64,000 nucleotides of DNA from Flavobacterium aquariorum (GTDB lineage Bacteria; Bacteroidota; Bacteroidia; Flavobacteriales; Flavobacteriaceae): contig NZ_QKXH01000006.1 of assembly GCF_003254745.1 (NCBI RefSeq), positions 248,001 to 312,000 of the forward strand, in the 5' to 3' direction. The notes under the pieces were generated by a model. That model was given only the letters and a program-made list of their open reading frames with translations. It ran no database searches and was not told the origin of the DNA. Shown here one piece after another: positions 44,599-53,483 of the stretch. Positions within the stretch are counted from its first letter, which is position 1. Each line of letters opens with the position of its first letter. Made by a program: the position numbers and the translations under genes.

Positions 44599-45022
44599 AA
44601 ATTGCTTTTATTTCTGCTGTCCATTGTTCCGGTGTACTCTCTGGTTTTCCGTGCCAAATTTTCAAAACTTTGCCATCGGAGTCAAGTAGTAAAGTGAGCG
44701 GAAAACTTCCTTCTTTATTGTATATTTCGGCAAGTCCTTCGTTACGTTTAACTTGACCAGGTGTGCCGATGTTTGACTTTTTTCGCGGAAAATCAGCATT
44801 AACCATTACTAAATTTTCTTTTGCCATATCTGTGAATGCCTGACTTTCGAGATAATTTTTTCGGAGTACAATACAAGGACCGCACCAGTCAGAACCTGAG
44901 AAGTTCAATAAGATTAATTCATTTTTTTCCTTTGCAATTTTTTTTGCATTATTAAAGTCAGGCTCCCATTGTATTGGAAGAACTGCTAGTAACCATATCA
45001 TTATAATTAGTTTCATCTCCAT
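44582..45022 (-). CDS. Exported thioredoxin-like protein
   Basis: A 146-aa protein with an N-terminal hydrophobic export segment (MKLIIMIWLLAVLPIQW) and a thioredoxin fold with the active site SGSDWCGPC (two Cys separated by Gly-Pro). It belongs to the DUF255/thioredoxin_7-type with a short C-terminal helix. The first gene of a leftward operon with apbE, DUF4266 and DUF3570. A close paralogue with the identical active-site string lies head-to-head at 45356. It may keep the Cys of DUF4266 or the barrel reduced; this is inference. Confidence 0.88.
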   Translation of the reverse strand: MEMKLIIMIWLLAVLPIQWEPDFNNAKKIAKEKNELILLNFSGSDWCGPCIVLRKNYLESQAFTDMAKENLVMVNADFPRKKSNIGTPGQVKRNEGLAEIYNKEGSFPLTLLLDSDGKVLKIWHGKPESTPEQWTAEIKAICDSKK

Positions 45023-45159
45023 TCTGTTTTAGATACATACGAAATAACGAATTGTTATACTTGTAATTGTTTTTAATTACTTAAGATTCGATTAATTTTA
45101 GATTACTATAAAGTTTCTTAGAAATGAGCCTGTACTTAAATCTATGCAGTAATGATTTT

Positions 45160-45177
45160 ATTCTTAAATTTGACTTA
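45160..45177. promoter_or_regulatory. Putative response-regulator box 2
   Basis: ATTCTTAAATTTGACTTA, identical to the box at 42117-42134 and continued here by AG, giving CTTAA-N6-CTTAAG with half-sites 11 bp apart. Confidence 0.45.
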
Positions 45178-45316
45178 AGACCTTCTTTTGTATCTAATGT
45201 AGCGGGGTATTTTGAGTTAGATTTGTTAAATAATAATCTTGACTTTAGAAAAAATAATTTCATAATAAATAGAAAAGTGTTTTGAAAGAATATAAAACGA
45301 CATTAACAGGTACAAC

Positions 45317-45333
45317 TCTTAAGTTTTTTCTTA
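45317..45333. promoter_or_regulatory. Putative response-regulator box 3
   Basis: TCTTAAGTTTTTTCTTA, 23 bp before the start of the thioredoxin/RR/kinase operon. It differs at one base from the box at 47953-47969 before the RND pump gene. Half-sites CTTAA are 12 bp apart. Confidence 0.5.
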
Positions 45334-45355
45334 ACATGATTAACAAAATGTAAAA

Positions 45356-45787
45356 ATGAAATATCTAATCTATTTTATATTTTTGATTTCAACTGCTTTT
45401 GGATATTCCCAAAATTGGAATACCAATTTCGAGGAAGCAAAAGCAAAAGCCGAAAAAGAAAATAAAAATATTTTATTAGTCTTTTCAGGCTCTGATTGGT
45501 GTGGACCTTGTATAAAACTAGAAAAAGTAGTTTGGAAATCTCCAGAATTTCAAGTCGAAGCTGACAAAAATTGGGTTATTTATCGAGCGGATTTTCCAAA
45601 TAAAAGAAAAAATCAGCTTGCTCCTGACATGGTCGAGACTAATAACAAATTAGCGGAGAAATACAATAAAAATGGAATTTTCCCCCTTGTTATGCTTTTA
45701 GATCCAAAAGGAAAAGTAATTGGAATGACAGGTTTTAAAAACGTTTCTGCACAAGATTATATTAAACTTATTCATTCATTTAAATGA
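45356..45787 (+). CDS. Exported thioredoxin-like protein (paralogue)
   Basis: A 143-aa protein with a signal peptide (MKYLIYFIFLISTAFGYSQ) and thioredoxin active site SGSDWCGPCIKLEKVVW. It is a paralogue of the protein at 44582-45022, transcribed away from it. The stop codon overlaps the response regulator start (ATGA), so a periplasmic thiol protein is translated together with a two-component system. A redox sensing link is plausible but not shown. Confidence 0.88.
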   Translation: MKYLIYFIFLISTAFGYSQNWNTNFEEAKAKAEKENKNILLVFSGSDWCGPCIKLEKVVWKSPEFQVEADKNWVIYRADFPNKRKNQLAPDMVETNNKLAEKYNKNGIFPLVMLLDPKGKVIGMTGFKNVSAQDYIKLIHSFK

Positions 45788-46452
45788 AAATTTTAATTGT
45801 AGAAGATGAAATAGGAATTGCCAATTTTCTAAAGCAAGGTTTGGAAGAAGAAGGCTATGAAGTAGTAATAGCACACGATGGAAAATCTGGGCTCGAGATA
45901 GCTATGAACCAAAAAGTTGATATTATTTTGCTGGATTGGATTTTACCTCAAATGTTAGGAATTGATGTATGTAAAGAAATTCGAAAGGAAGATTTGAAAA
46001 CACCTATTTTGTTTTTAACAGCAAAAGATACCATTCAAGAAACAATTGAAGGTTTGAAGGCTGGAGCCAATGATTATATCAAAAAACCGTTTAGTTTTGA
46101 TGAATTGGTAGAACGTATCAAAATTCATTTTAGAAATGAAAACCAAAATGATGTACTTTCGCTTGGAAGAATTAAAATAATGCTCTCAAAACATCAAGTT
46201 ATAATAAATGATAAAGAGGTTTCACTTACGCAAAGGGAGTACGAATTACTTCTTTATTTGATAAAAAACAAAGGAAAAGTGTGCACTCGAAACCAAATAA
46301 TTAATGATGTTTGGGATATTCATTTTGAATATGACACGGGTGTAATTGATGTTTTTATGAATGCCATTCGAAAAAAACTCAATTTGAATAAAGAAGAAGA
46401 TCTTATAAAAACCATTAGGGGTGTTGGTTATATTGCAAACGACATAAATTAG
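45784..46452 (+). CDS. OmpR/PhoB-family response regulator (metal/redox cluster)
   Basis: A 222-aa regulator: receiver with Asp51 in LLDWILPQMLG, switch Lys in DYIKKPFSFDEL, and a winged helix ending EDLIKTIRGVGYIAND. It resembles the CusR/CopR subgroup that sits with heavy-metal RND pumps. The kinase follows after 4 bp. Direct-repeat boxes (CTTAA spaced 11-12 bp) upstream of this operon, the pump operon, the thioredoxin/ApbE operon region and an LTA synthase-like gene are candidate binding sites. Confidence 0.93.
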   Translation: MKILIVEDEIGIANFLKQGLEEEGYEVVIAHDGKSGLEIAMNQKVDIILLDWILPQMLGIDVCKEIRKEDLKTPILFLTAKDTIQETIEGLKAGANDYIKKPFSFDELVERIKIHFRNENQNDVLSLGRIKIMLSKHQVIINDKEVSLTQREYELLLYLIKNKGKVCTRNQIINDVWDIHFEYDTGVIDVFMNAIRKKLNLNKEEDLIKTIRGVGYIANDIN

Positions 46453-46456
46453 ATTA

Positions 46457-47836
46457 ATGCTTTCATTATCCTATAAAAACAGAATTGCTTTCAATTACAT
46501 TCTCAGTACCGCACTATTGATATCGGTAGTGTTTTGTACTATATATGGAATCACATCTTACAGTATCAACAAGCATATAAATGATGATATTGTAGAAGAA
46601 TCAAGTGAATACATGGAAGAGGTTAAAATCGATAAGAATAATGCCTATCTGATTCAAGTAGATCAATGGAGGGAAAGTGATAATAATAGAGTAAATGTTA
46701 ATCCCGTTTTTGTTCAGTTTTTAGATAACAACAATAAATTAATTGATAAATCTCCCAATCTTAAAGGTTTCCAATTAGAATTATACAAATCCAGTAGAGA
46801 CAATCAATTTGTTGATACCTTTTTGAATAAAAAACCAATTAGACAAATTCAAATTCCACTTTTTAATAAAGATAAAAAAGTAGGTTACCTTTTTGTGGCG
46901 ATGTCCTTAGACGAAGCAACATTGATATTGACCAATCTTAGAAATACACTTTTTATTGCTTTTCCATTAATTTTATTATTCTTGTTTTTTATTGCCAGAC
47001 TCATTGCTGGGCGCAGCATAAAACCAGTAACGCTAATTACCGAAACCTCCAGTAGAATAACAAAAGACAATCTGAAAGACAGAATAATTCTGCCTCAAAA
47101 TAAGGATGAGTTATTTGTTCTTTCAAAAACAATTAATGATTTATTGGATCGAATTGAAAATGCGGTTGAAAGGGAGAAACAATTTACCTCTGATGCTTCG
47201 CACGAATTGAGAACTCCTTTGACGGTATTAAAAGGAACATTGGAAGTTTTGATACGCAAACCACGAAATCAGGATGAATATGAAGAGAAAATTAATTTCA
47301 GTATTTCGGAGGTAAATCGTTTGAATAATTTGGTCGATCAATTGCTTTTATTGGCTCGATTCGAAAATCAAAAACAAAGTTTACGAATAGAAAAGATTTA
47401 TTTGAATGCTATAATTCTTGACGTTCTTTCTTTGTATTCAAATAAAATAAATGACAAAAAGCTTCAGATTTCCTATGATTTTGCTAAAGATTATTTCATT
47501 AAATCCGATAACTATTTGGTCAGTATAATTATAAGTAATGTAATTTCAAATGCCATAAAATATTCCAATCAAAATGGCAAAATTTCAATAATTATTACCA
47601 GAAGCGATTCTAAAACGAGTTGTATTATTGCTGATAATGGAATTGGAATCCCAGAAACCGATTTGGATAAAATTCTAAATCCTTTTTACAGATCCAATCC
47701 AACCCTTCACCCTGAAATTAAAGGTTCTGGCTTAGGACTTTCTATTGTTGAACGGATAACCCAAATGTTAAATATTGAATTCAAAATTGAAAGTGAATTA
47801 AATAAAGGAACTACAGTAATTTTGATTTTTAACTGA
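46457..47836 (+). CDS. Sensor histidine kinase (metal/redox cluster)
   Basis: A 459-aa membrane kinase. Two helices (about 11-32 and 163-185) flank a periplasmic domain of about 130 residues; HAMP follows, then HisKA with His239 in SDASHELRTPL, and the HATPase (ISNVISNAIKYSNQNG, ADNGIGIPETDL, GSGLGLSIVERI). The H-box and overall layout match CusS-like sensors. The periplasmic domain has no His/Met cluster that would point to copper. Signal unknown; metal or thiol stress would fit the neighbours. Confidence 0.93.
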   Translation: MLSLSYKNRIAFNYILSTALLISVVFCTIYGITSYSINKHINDDIVEESSEYMEEVKIDKNNAYLIQVDQWRESDNNRVNVNPVFVQFLDNNNKLIDKSPNLKGFQLELYKSSRDNQFVDTFLNKKPIRQIQIPLFNKDKKVGYLFVAMSLDEATLILTNLRNTLFIAFPLILLFLFFIARLIAGRSIKPVTLITETSSRITKDNLKDRIILPQNKDELFVLSKTINDLLDRIENAVEREKQFTSDASHELRTPLTVLKGTLEVLIRKPRNQDEYEEKINFSISEVNRLNNLVDQLLLLARFENQKQSLRIEKIYLNAIILDVLSLYSNKINDKKLQISYDFAKDYFIKSDNYLVSIIISNVISNAIKYSNQNGKISIIITRSDSKTSCIIADNGIGIPETDLDKILNPFYRSNPTLHPEIKGSGLGLSIVERITQMLNIEFKIESELNKGTTVILIFN

Positions 47837-47952
47837 AGTTATTAAGTATTTTTTGGATGCTATTAGTTCATTCTTAAGGTTTATCAGTTCAAGCAAAATA
47901 TTTTATTTAAATCGCTTCTAATTAAGGTGTTGCTAAGATTGTTTTAATTTGT

Positions 47953-47969
47953 TCTTAAGTTTTTCCTTA
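47953..47969. promoter_or_regulatory. Putative response-regulator box 4
   Basis: TCTTAAGTTTTTCCTTA, 41 bp upstream of the RND pump start codon, one base different from the box at 45317-45333. Another TTCTTAAGG occurs at 47871-47879, and a small palindrome CCTTATTTTTAAGG at 47965-47978. Confidence 0.5.
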
Positions 47970-48009
47970 TTTTTAAGGTGTAATTTTATACTCAATAAAT
48001 AAGGTTAAA

Positions 48010-51000
48010 ATGTTAGAAAAAATTATCGCTTTCAGTTTAAAAAATAAAGCAGTTGTTTTACTTTTTACGGCTTCGGTATTGGGATTTGGATTGTTTTCGG
48101 TTTTCCAAATTTCTATTGGAGCTGTACCTGATGTAACTAATAATCAGGTACAGGTGATTACAACTTCACGAAACCTTTCCACGCAAGATATTGAACAGTT
48201 TATTACATATCCTGTCGAAATTGAAATGGCCAACTTACCGGGTGTTGAAGAGATTCGTTCGATATCAAAATTTGGATTATCGGTTGTGACTATTGTCTTC
48301 AACGATAATGTTGGTACTTATCTGCCAAGACAATTGATTGCAGAAAAGTTGAAATCTGCCTCCGAAAAAATTCCACAAGGTTTTGGAGTTCCAGAGATGG
48401 GGCCAATTACAACAGGATTGGGTGAAATTTATCAATATACATTGGAGGTAAAACCAGAATACAAAAAACAATATTCGGTTACCGATTTACGTACACTTCA
48501 GGATTGGGTTGTAAAAAGACAACTATCTGGAATAAAAGGAGTTGTTGAGATTAACACTTGGGGAGGTTTTTTAAAACAGTATGAAATTGCCATTGTTCCA
48601 TCACGTTTGAAAGCCATGAACATTACCATGAAAGATGTTTTTACTGCTTTGGAAAAAAACAATAGTATTGCTGGGGGAGCATATATCGAAAAAGTAAATC
48701 AGAGTTATTTTATCCGTGCTGAAGGAAAGGTTAATTCAATAGAAGACATTGAAAATATTGTGGTAAGTAATACTAACGATATTCCTATTTATATCAAAAA
48801 TGTTGCTCAGGTTCGCTTTAGTCATGCCAATCGTTTTGGAGCTATTACTGGTAATGGAGAAGGCGAGAAAGTTCTCGGTCAGGTAATGATGCTAAAAGAT
48901 GCCAATTCAAAACAAGTCATTAATGCCGTCAAAGAAAGAGTAGCCCAGATTCAAAAAACATTGCCAAAAGGAGTTTATATCAATGGTTTCTTGGAACGTA
49001 GCGAATTGGTAGGTAAAACCACTTTTACAGTTGCCGAAAATTTAATTTTGGGTTGTCTTATCGTAATTTTTGTTGTGGTTCTTTTATTGGGTAATTGGCG
49101 TTCGGGTTTGGTGGTTGCATCGGTAATTCCTTTGTGCTTGCTGTTTGCTATTTCATTTATGAATGTTTTTGGTATTGATGCCAACTTGATGAGTTTGGGT
49201 GCGATAGATTTTGGAATTATCATTGATGGAGCTGTAATAATAGTGGAATTTATTGCTTTTCAAATAGCCAGTAAATCGGCAAATTTAGCTACTTTGAAGA
49301 AGGAGGACAGACAATTGGAAATTGATCAAATTACTTATAAAAGCGCTTCCAAAATGATGAATTCTGCTGTTTTTGGACAGCTTATTATTTTGATTGTATT
49401 CATCCCTATTCTTTCGTTGACAGGAATTGAAGGGAAAATGTTTAAACCGATGGCTATGACTTTCAGTTTTGCATTATTGGGAGCTATGATTTTTTGCTTT
49501 ACCTATGTTCCAGTGGTATCTTCTTTGTTTTTAAAACCCACAAAGGAAAATCCAAATTCAATATCTTCCAGGCTGATTCAAAAATTAAATTCTTGGTATG
49601 TTCCAGTAATTACTTGGGCCTTGCAGAATACCAAAAAAGTGCTTTATGGTTCAGTTGCCCTTTTGGTTTTTGCCATAGCATTGTTTTCTAGGATGGGAGG
49701 TGAGTTTATCCCGACGCTTGATGAGGGAGATTTTGTGATTCAGCCAGTATTAAAAACTGGTACATCTTTGACTAAAACGATCGCCACAACTACAAAAATC
49801 GAAAAAGTTATTTTGAAAAATTTTCCCGAAGTACTTCAGGTTGTGAGTAGAATTGGGGCCGCGGAAGTTCCAACAGACCCGATGTCTATGGAGGAAAGTG
49901 ATGTTATTGTGAAATTGAAACCTAAAGAAGAATGGGTTTCAGCTTCGAGTAAAGATGAATTGGCCGATAAGATAAAAGCGGCTATTACGGCCCAGATTCC
50001 CAATATGGAAGTTGAGTTTACACAACCAATCGAAATGAGATTCAACGAATTGGTATCCGGTACACGTTCGGATGTAGCTATTAAAGTTTTTGGTGAAGAC
50101 CTGAATATTTTAGCAGAAAAAGCCCATGAAATAGAGAGAGCAATCAAAAACGTAAAAGGAGCTTCGGACGTTATTATCGAAAAAACAGCTGGATTACCAC
50201 AAATGTACGTGCAGTATGATCGATCGAAAATTGCAAGATATGGACTCAATATTTCAGATCTGAATGATATGATTGCATTGAGTTTTGCAGGGAAAACTGT
50301 TGGAAATGTTTTTGAAGGAGAAAAACGTTTTGACATGGTGGTTCGTTTGGATGAGGCTAATCGCCATGATATTGAGGATTTGAGAAATCTGTATGTTTCG
50401 GTGCCTAATGGACAACAAATTCCATTGAGTGAATTGGCCAAAATTGAATATACGGTAGGTCCTGCCAAAATTTCAAGAGATAATACTAACAGAAGGATTG
50501 TTGTAGGCGTAAATGTAAGAAATCGGGATTTACAAAGCGTAGTGAACGACATTCAAAAAATTGTGGATACCAAGATAAAATTACCTGCAGGATATTATGT
50601 GAAGTATGGGGGACAATTTGAAAACTTGAATAGTGCCAAAGCCCGTTTGACTATTGCCGTTCCTATTGCTTTGGTGCTGATATTTATACTGTTGCATTTT
50701 GCTTTTGGCTCGATTAAAGAGGCTATGATGGTTTATTCGGCGATACCGCTTTCGGCTGTTGGGGGAATATTGTTTTTGTGGATTCGCGATTTGCCATTCA
50801 GTATTTCGGCAGGGGTTGGGTTTATTGCCCTTTTCGGAATCGCAGTGCTGAACGGGATAGTACTTATCGAACATTTTAAAGAACTCAAACATAAAGGAAT
50901 GACAGATTTAGATGAATTGATTTTAAAAGGAACAACAGACAGATTGCGTCCTGTTTTGTTAACAGCTGCAGCTGCAGCTTTAGGTTTCTTACCGATGGCT

Positions 51001-52344
51001 ATTTCGTCTTCTGCAGGAGCTGAAGTTCAGAAACCATTGGCAACGGTTGTTATTGGTGGGCTTTTCACGGCAACAATATTAACGATGATTGTTTTGCCAA
51101 TTTTGTATAAGGTTATGGATGAAAAAGAAAGTAAAAAACCAAAATTCAAATTGCACAATAAATCGACTCTAATTATATTGATGTTGTTGAGTACTTCCTT
51201 GGCATTTTCTCAAAACACTAACCCAGAATTGGACGGTTTAGTATCAAAAGCCTTGGTAAACAACAAAGGGATAAAAGCGGCGCAACTTCAAGTTCAGCGA
51301 ATGGATGAGAATATAAAAGCGGCTTATTCTTTTGATAAAACCAATGTATATTATAGTTATGACCAGAATAATTTAGCATTGAATAATGTACCGTTAAAAG
51401 TATTTGGAGTACAGCAAAAGTTTGAATTCCCAACTGTTTATGGAGCTCAAAAAAAGGTTTACAATTCAGAATACGAAAAAGAAAAAGCTAATTATGATAT
51501 TCAAAAAATGAAACTTTCCTTGGAAGTTTCAAAAGTCTATGAGCATATTGTTTTTCTACAAAATCAAGAAAAACTGTATGTGTATTTGGATAGTTTGTAC
51601 CAAAATTTTTCTAATGCAAGTGGAAGAAAGTTTGAATTGGGAGAAACCAATTATTTAGAGAAAATTACGGCTGAATCAAAATTCAGACACATCAGATCAA
51701 AACTTTCTCAAATTGAAAGCGACAAAAGAGCGCAGTATGAAATTTTATATTCGTTGATTCAGACGGATGAAAAAGTTATGATAAAAAATAATCAAATTAA
51801 ACCGCTTGAAAAATCAACAAACGAGACTGTCAAATCATTTTACAATGCTTATTTGAATAATGTAACCAGTGTTTATGAGAATCAGGTGAAATTAAGAAAG
51901 CAAAATTGGTTGCCGGATATTAATGTTGATTATTTTCAGGGTAAAAATAGTGGTTTGACTCAGTCTTTATATGGATTTCAAGTTGGTCTGGCTATTCCTG
52001 TTTTATTCTCGGGAACTGTATCTAAGACAAAGGTGGCGGAGCTTGAATTGCAAAGTTGGCAACAAAAGAAACAAAACGAAGAACTAAAAATTGATACTTA
52101 TATAGCGCAAAAAAATGAAGAACTAGCGAAATACCAAGAAGCCATTAATTACTATAACCAATACGGGGAAAAGTTGTCACAGGAGATACTCAAAGTAGCC
52201 AACAAGAGTTATAAGCAAGGTGAAATTGACTTTTTTCAATACATTCAAAGCTTAGAAAATGCAACAACCATTCAGATTGAACATCTTGATACCGTTTTGC
52301 AATTCAATATTACCCAATTGGATTTACAATATCTTAATTTTTAA
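48010..52344 (+). CDS. CzcA-type heavy-metal RND pump fused to TolC-like protein
   Basis: A 1444-aa fusion. Residues 1 to about 1036 form a complete HME-type RND permease (12 helices). In helix 4, AIDFGIIIDGAVIIVEF carries Asp400, Asp406 and Glu413, the D-D-E set of CzcA-type divalent cation exporters; CusA-type Cu/Ag pumps have a different sequence here. After a charged linker, residues 1051-1068 look like an internal signal peptide ending AFSQ. A TolC-like outer-membrane protein of about 375 residues follows (LDGLVSKALVNNKGIKAAQL; FQVGLAIPVLFSGTVSKTKV). Cleavage there would release the channel. Related fusions occur in Bacteroidota. Likely substrates: Zn, Co, Ni, Cd or similar. Confidence 0.93.
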   Translation: MLEKIIAFSLKNKAVVLLFTASVLGFGLFSVFQISIGAVPDVTNNQVQVITTSRNLSTQDIEQFITYPVEIEMANLPGVEEIRSISKFGLSVVTIVFNDNVGTYLPRQLIAEKLKSASEKIPQGFGVPEMGPITTGLGEIYQYTLEVKPEYKKQYSVTDLRTLQDWVVKRQLSGIKGVVEINTWGGFLKQYEIAIVPSRLKAMNITMKDVFTALEKNNSIAGGAYIEKVNQSYFIRAEGKVNSIEDIENIVVSNTNDIPIYIKNVAQVRFSHANRFGAITGNGEGEKVLGQVMMLKDANSKQVINAVKERVAQIQKTLPKGVYINGFLERSELVGKTTFTVAENLILGCLIVIFVVVLLLGNWRSGLVVASVIPLCLLFAISFMNVFGIDANLMSLGAIDFGIIIDGAVIIVEFIAFQIASKSANLATLKKEDRQLEIDQITYKSASKMMNSAVFGQLIILIVFIPILSLTGIEGKMFKPMAMTFSFALLGAMIFCFTYVPVVSSLFLKPTKENPNSISSRLIQKLNSWYVPVITWALQNTKKVLYGSVALLVFAIALFSRMGGEFIPTLDEGDFVIQPVLKTGTSLTKTIATTTKIEKVILKNFPEVLQVVSRIGAAEVPTDPMSMEESDVIVKLKPKEEWVSASSKDELADKIKAAITAQIPNMEVEFTQPIEMRFNELVSGTRSDVAIKVFGEDLNILAEKAHEIERAIKNVKGASDVIIEKTAGLPQMYVQYDRSKIARYGLNISDLNDMIALSFAGKTVGNVFEGEKRFDMVVRLDEANRHDIEDLRNLYVSVPNGQQIPLSELAKIEYTVGPAKISRDNTNRRIVVGVNVRNRDLQSVVNDIQKIVDTKIKLPAGYYVKYGGQFENLNSAKARLTIAVPIALVLIFILLHFAFGSIKEAMMVYSAIPLSAVGGILFLWIRDLPFSISAGVGFIALFGIAVLNGIVLIEHFKELKHKGMTDLDELILKGTTDRLRPVLLTAAAAALGFLPMAISSSAGAEVQKPLATVVIGGLFTATILTMIVLPILYKVMDEKESKKPKFKLHNKSTLIILMLLSTSLAFSQNTNPELDGLVSKALVNNKGIKAAQLQVQRMDENIKAAYSFDKTNVYYSYDQNNLALNNVPLKVFGVQQKFEFPTVYGAQKKVYNSEYEKEKANYDIQKMKLSLEVSKVYEHIVFLQNQEKLYVYLDSLYQNFSNASGRKFELGETNYLEKITAESKFRHIRSKLSQIESDKRAQYEILYSLIQTDEKVMIKNNQIKPLEKSTNETVKSFYNAYLNNVTSVYENQVKLRKQNWLPDINVDYFQGKNSGLTQSLYGFQVGLAIPVLFSGTVSKTKVAELELQSWQQKKQNEELKIDTYIAQKNEELAKYQEAINYYNQYGEKLSQEILKVANKSYKQGEIDFFQYIQSLENATTIQIEHLDTVLQFNITQLDLQYLNF

Positions 52345-52355
52345 ATTTTACATAC

Positions 52356-53471
52356 ATGAAACGAATCATATACCCCCTTTTAATTACTTCATTATTGTTT
52401 TCTTGTAAGGATGCAAAAAAAGTTCAAGATACACCTAAGGATGATGGATTAATTACGGTAACTAAACAACAATTTGAATCTTCGGGGATGCAAATCGCTT
52501 CACCAACTCAGCAGGATTTCAATGTAGTTGTCAAATGTTCCGGAAAAATAGATGTTCCTCCACAAAATAGAGCCCAGATAACCACTTTTATTGGAGGATA
52601 TGTTAAGTCAACTCATCTTTTGGTAGGTGATAAAGTAACCAAGGGAGAAGCTTTGTTGACTTTACAGAATACAGAATTTTTGGATATTCAAAAAGAATAT
52701 CTGGAGGTGGCAGAACAAATAAATTATCTGAAATCGGAATACGAGCGTCAAAAAACATTGTATGACGAGAAAATTTCTTCACAAAAAAACTATTTGAAAG
52801 CAGAGAGTGATTATCGTAAAACAAAAGCAATGTATCAAAGTTTGCGCGAAAAATTATTAATGCTCAACATTAATCCTGCTCAAGTCGAAAAAGGAAAATT
52901 AACTTCTGTGATTACTATTTATTCACCAATTTCAGGAGATATTGTCATTATGAATGCTAATGTGGGTATGCCAATTGCACCTTCTGATGTAATATTGGAA
53001 ATAGTAGATACCCAACATTTACATTTGGAATTGGCTGTTTTTGAAAAAGATATTTTAAAAATAAAAGAAGGTCAAAAAATTGAGTTTACAGTTCCTGAGG
53101 CAACAAAAGAAGTGTTTAACGCGGAAGTCCATTTGGTGGGAAAATCAATTGAAGGTAATGATAGAACTATAAATGTTCATGGACATTTGGAAGATAACAT
53201 AAAGCAGAAATTATTGACAGGTATGTTTGTGGAGGCAGGAATATCGGTAGACACAAAAAAAGGTTTGGCAATCCCTACTGAAGCCTTAATAACAGAAAGT
53301 AATAAAAATTTCGTACTTTTATTAGATAGCTCCAAAAAAGAGTATTCATTTAAAAAAGTCAAAGTTTTAATTGGTGAAAAAACCGAAAAATATGTTGAGA
53401 TACTCCCAGATAATGAAATTAATGCTTCTTCAAAAATTTTGATCAAAGGTGTATTTGATATTGCAAACTAA
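52356..53471 (+). CDS. RND efflux periplasmic adaptor (CusB/CzcB-type)
   Basis: A 371-aa lipoprotein (lipobox Cys in LLITSLLFSCKD). It has barrel-sandwich halves (AQITTFIGGYVKSTHLLVGD and ITIYSPISGDIVIMNANVG), a coiled-coil hairpin between (about 120-175), a beta barrel (LELAVFEKDILKIKEGQKIE) and a membrane-proximal domain. It starts 11 bp after the fused pump/channel, so it completes a tripartite system. No Met/His-rich N-terminal copper-binding segment is seen. Confidence 0.93.
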   Translation: MKRIIYPLLITSLLFSCKDAKKVQDTPKDDGLITVTKQQFESSGMQIASPTQQDFNVVVKCSGKIDVPPQNRAQITTFIGGYVKSTHLLVGDKVTKGEALLTLQNTEFLDIQKEYLEVAEQINYLKSEYERQKTLYDEKISSQKNYLKAESDYRKTKAMYQSLREKLLMLNINPAQVEKGKLTSVITIYSPISGDIVIMNANVGMPIAPSDVILEIVDTQHLHLELAVFEKDILKIKEGQKIEFTVPEATKEVFNAEVHLVGKSIEGNDRTINVHGHLEDNIKQKLLTGMFVEAGISVDTKKGLAIPTEALITESNKNFVLLLDSSKKEYSFKKVKVLIGEKTEKYVEILPDNEINASSKILIKGVFDIAN

Positions 53472-53483
53472 ATAAAACCAATT

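Larger units (their letters stand above)
45023..45355. promoter_or_regulatory. Divergent control region between the two thioredoxin operons
   Basis: A 333-bp spacer between divergent operons. It contains CTTAAG at 45080-45085, the 18-bp box at 45160-45177 and the related box at 45317-45333, suggesting shared control of both operons. I see no convincing gene in it; an open frame of about 60 codons on the minus strand has no family features. Confidence 0.5.

Noticed and set aside
45081..45263. 60-codon minus-strand open frame in the divergent thioredoxin spacer
   Set aside because: No signal, no family pattern, and it covers the putative regulator boxes; better explained as control DNA.
49836..50552. 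238-codon open frame on the minus strand inside the RND pump gene
   Set aside because: It is antisense to a well-conserved gene, has no signal or family features, and is explained by the codon bias of the pump gene on the opposite strand.
48010..51120. CusA-type Cu/Ag pump assignment
   Set aside because: Helix 4 carries the Asp-Asp-Glu set of CzcA-type divalent cation exporters, and the adaptor has no Met/His copper-binding segment.
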